Positions 61,768 to 64,000 of a stretch of DNA of 64,000 bases are shown piece by piece. Origin of the DNA: JAAXKN01 sp036261625 (GTDB taxonomy: Bacteria > Bacteroidota > Ignavibacteria > Ignavibacteriales > SURF-24); NCBI GenBank assembly GCA_036261625.1, contig DATAKL010000059.1:124001-188000 (forward strand). Reading direction: 5' to 3'. A program made the translations under genes and the position numbers. The notes below the pieces were generated by a model, which worked only from the letters and a program-made list of their open reading frames with translations, made no database searches and was not told the origin of the DNA. Position 1 is the first letter of the stretch; every line of letters begins with the position of its first letter.

Positions 61768-63130
61768 TTTCTTCCTGAGGTGCTCTAAACTGGCGCGGAA
61801 TCAGTTTTGAGAGGAATGACAGGTTAATGTTGACAGTCTCGCGGGCAGATTTTATTGTAAGGAGAATCCCCAAAGCTCCGAGCACAAAGTTGGCGCTCCA
61901 CATTCCCCAGAATGGCGAAAGGAGTCCGCGGTCGGCAAACTTTTCCCCGCCTATTAAAAATGCCCAGTAGACGAGAAAGAATATAACGCTTATGCCGGCA
62001 GCAACGCCCATGCCGCCGCGGCGAGTCATAATGCCTAAGGGGGCACCGATTAAAACAAAGACGATGCATGCAAAGGGAATTGAATACTTCTTGTGAACCT
62101 CAACCATATAGCTGTCGATTCTTTCCCTGTAGACTTCGAGATTCGAAATGTCGGAGGTTATGATGTTCTTTGCCGCATTAACCCTGTCCTGTACTCTGTA
62201 GAGGAGGAGATCCTTCGGGCTTGTGCCCAGTGAATACGGTGTTTTATAGATATAGGCACTGTCGCTTAAAAAATACTCTTTAATATCCTTGTTGAGGTTT
62301 ACCTGGAAGCGGTTCTGCAGCTGCTTCAGGCTGTCTACAATAACCAGCATATCCTGTGCGCTCAGCTCACGGTCGCCCCTGGGGCCTCCGGGCGTCGACT
62401 GCTGGAAGGAGAACTGAGAGGCATCCATTGTAATTCTGTGTTTTGTAAAAAGAAGTTTTCTGTAGACAGTACTGTTTCCTGGACTGGTCTCGTGTATCTC
62501 CCCATCTGAGAGGTCCATGATAAGTTTTTTCTGATCGGCAGAAAAATAAATTCTGCCTTTCTTAGCCGTAACGATGTTCAGGTGGACGGGATCGGAGTAA
62601 TCGTAAATTGTTACGCCTTCGAGCGTATTGGTCTTCTCATCAATATTCCTGACCAATATGGCATAGTTTGCCACCTCCTGAGAAAAAAGCCCGGGAACAA
62701 GCGAGAGCGTGGGCTTCTTGTTTGATATGTCCTGTATCAAAAGGCGTGCAGCGTGATTGGCATCGGGATAGACCTTGTTGTTAAACTCAACGAGAAGAAA
62801 GCCTATTACAATGCTCAGTATAAAAGTTGGCATTATCATTTTATAGACGCTTACGCCGCTGGCCTTCATGATGGCAATTTCATTGTTATGCGACATATTG
62901 CCGTATGCCATAAGCGTTGCCACAAGAATGGACATGGGAACAACGAGCACTACCATCCATGCCAGGTTGTAGGCAATTAGTTTGGTGATGATCCAGAAAC
63001 CCAGCCCCTTGCCCACCAGGCGGTCGGCAAACTTCGTCAGGAAATTAAACAGGAAGATGAATATCAGCGTAAGAAGCGAGAATACAAAGGGTCCTGCGTG
63101 GTTTCTTAATATATATCTGTATAAAATCAT
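61754..63130 (-). CDS. LptF/LptG-family permease (YjgP/YjgQ), long form
   Basis: Partner permease of the LPS exporter, 458 residues. It begins ILYRYILRNHAGPFVFSLLT and has VVPMSILVATLMAYGNMSHN, NEIAIMKASGVSVYKMIMP, an enlarged periplasmic region near 120-335, and helices with FACIVFVLIGAPLGIMTRRG. The insertion in the periplasmic domain makes it longer than typical E. coli homologues, as often seen in Bacteroidota-type organisms. It is the first gene of the pair, transcribed away from the M20 peptidase. lptB is not in the window. Confidence 0.9.
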   Translation of the reverse strand: MILYRYILRNHAGPFVFSLLTLIFIFLFNFLTKFADRLVGKGLGFWIITKLIAYNLAWMVVLVVPMSILVATLMAYGNMSHNNEIAIMKASGVSVYKMIMPTFILSIVIGFLLVEFNNKVYPDANHAARLLIQDISNKKPTLSLVPGLFSQEVANYAILVRNIDEKTNTLEGVTIYDYSDPVHLNIVTAKKGRIYFSADQKKLIMDLSDGEIHETSPGNSTVYRKLLFTKHRITMDASQFSFQQSTPGGPRGDRELSAQDMLVIVDSLKQLQNRFQVNLNKDIKEYFLSDSAYIYKTPYSLGTSPKDLLLYRVQDRVNAAKNIITSDISNLEVYRERIDSYMVEVHKKYSIPFACIVFVLIGAPLGIMTRRGGMGVAAGISVIFFLVYWAFLIGGEKFADRGLLSPFWGMWSANFVLGALGILLTIKSARETVNINLSFLSKLIPRQFRAPQEENEDN

Positions 63131-63398
63131 TCTTCAGGAATAAAAGTCTTCATTTGTAATATATAAATATAGCAAAAAGGAGGAAAAGTTTAACAAATTA
63201 AGTTATCCGGAATTATATTATATTACATGAAACATTTAAATTGTTAATACTTATTATTAAATTTACAATTATACAAATTGATTTTATGTAAAGTTGCGCT
63301 TAGTGAGGACTCTGTCTGTCTGTATGTCTGTGTAAAAGCCTGATAAAAATAAAATATAAAAGCACCCGTTTCAGTAATTTTAACTTTGTGGGGTAAAA

Positions 63399-64000
63399 GT
63401 GGAAAACGTAAAAAATTACATTTTAGAAAACCAGGACCGCTACATTGAGGAATTGAAAGATTTTCTCAGGATCCCGAGCATAAGCGCGGGCACAGAGAAT
63501 AAGAAGGATATTCAGCAATGTGCTTCTTTCGTAGCCGACAAACTGACCCAGGCAGGCTTAAGCAGGGTAGAGATCTTCCAGACCGAAGGCCACCCGATTG
63601 TCTACGGCGAATGGCTGGGGGCTCCGGGAAAACCGACAGTTCTTATTTACGGCCATTACGATGTTCAGCCGGTTGATCCGGTGGAGCTGTGGAACAGTCC
63701 TCCCTTCGAACCGGTAGTAAAAGACGGTAAGATCTGGGCCAGGGGTGCTACAGACGATAAAGGGCAGCTTTTTGTTCACGTCAAGAGCGTTGAAGCTTTT
63801 TTCAAAAGCAACGGCAGTTTACCCTTGAATGTTAAATTTGTTATTGAGGGGGAAGAGGAAATCGGAAGTGAAAGCCTGACGAGCTTCCTCAAGCAGAATA
63901 AGGATATGCTAAGGTGCGATGCGGTCTTAATTTCAGACACCTCGCTCTATGCCCCGGGAGTTCCTTCTTTGACTTACGGCCTCAGGGGCCTGTGCTACAT
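63399..64000 (+). CDS. M20-family dipeptidase, 3' end beyond window
   Basis: A partial gene: about 200 residues are readable in one open frame and run off the end of the window. Zinc-peptidase motifs are intact: YGHYDVQPVDP with the metal His and Asp, WARGATDDKGQ with the bridging Asp, and IEGEEEIGS with the catalytic and metal Glu pair. FLRIPSISAGTENKKDIQQC near 20 is the usual N-terminus of dipeptidases of the PepV/CNDP type. The start is GTG at 63399 with GGGG upstream. The lid and C-terminal domains are not seen, so substrate range is open. Confidence 0.9.
   Translation, partial: MENVKNYILENQDRYIEELKDFLRIPSISAGTENKKDIQQCASFVADKLTQAGLSRVEIFQTEGHPIVYGEWLGAPGKPTVLIYGHYDVQPVDPVELWNSPPFEPVVKDGKIWARGATDDKGQLFVHVKSVEAFFKSNGSLPLNVKFVIEGEEEIGSESLTSFLKQNKDMLRCDAVLISDTSLYAPGVPSLTYGLRGLCY

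Noticed and set aside
63311..63332. tctg microsatellite before the M20 gene
   Set aside because: Only about four imperfect copies, too far from the start codon to be a credible phase-variation tract.
63381..63388. TAACTTTG as a -7 promoter element for the M20 gene
   Set aside because: It is only 10 bases before the GTG start and there is no matching TTG at the right distance.

Overview
The window looks like a chromosomal segment of a Gram-negative bacterium of the Bacteroidota/Ignavibacteriota (Melioribacter/Ignavibacterium-like) lineage. The evidence is a secreted protein with a type IX secretion (T9SS) C-terminal sorting domain, PorV-type outer-membrane proteins, a GWxTD-domain protein, a TonB-type receptor with a carboxypeptidase-regulatory-like N-terminus, and an F-type ATP synthase operon that stops at gamma without beta and epsilon. 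Clear AGGAG-type ribosome binding sites and frequent TTG/GTG starts fit Ignavibacteria better than classical Bacteroidetes. The organism is inferred from gene content only; no rRNA or tRNA gene was found.

Layout. 184-15617: an exopolysaccharide/O-antigen locus (SLBB export protein, chain-length regulator, Wzy-like polymerase, Wzx-like flippase, five glycosyltransferase modules, a polyprenyl-phosphate sugar transferase, a sugar aminotransferase and an unusual glycosyltransferase/sugar-transferase fusion), interrupted by one opposite-strand methyltransferase. 15617-26239: housekeeping genes (accA, a YbgC-like thioesterase, nadC, a second flippase, dut, dnaE, an enoyl-ACP reductase, an acyl-CoA dehydrogenase, thioredoxin). 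26240-35808: a 588-base leader region, then a surface/secretion block (TonB-type receptor, 1080-residue T9SS cargo, PorV-like protein, GWxTD protein). 35918-39964: envelope genes (LpxL-type acyltransferase, heptosyltransferase-like GT9, TsaC, a membrane M23 peptidase and bactofilin). 40020-45708: ATP synthase genes. 45771-49487: ffh-rpsP-khpA-rimM-trmD-rplS. 49565-54710: a MqnA-like protein, then opposite-strand serA and an add-hypothetical-hutU operon. 54949-63130: a TPR lipoprotein, a DUF3467 protein, and opposite-strand outer-membrane barrel, large lipoprotein and LptF/LptG permeases. 63399 to the end: an M20 peptidase cut by the window edge.

Much of the window serves the cell envelope: polysaccharide is assembled on undecaprenyl phosphate, flipped, polymerised and exported; LPS is acylated, glycosylated and moved by LptFG; T9SS cargo is delivered to the surface; and bactofilin/M23 probably shapes peptidoglycan. 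The most unusual items are the glycosyltransferase fusion whose sugar-transferase domain has lost its catalytic Asp-Glu pair, the receptor/T9SS-cargo/PorV triad behind a long leader, a lipoprotein with an internal beta-domain duplication next to an outer-membrane barrel, and short tandem duplications of unrelated sequence in at least nine gene junctions. No CRISPR array, insertion sequence, prophage or obvious defence system was seen.
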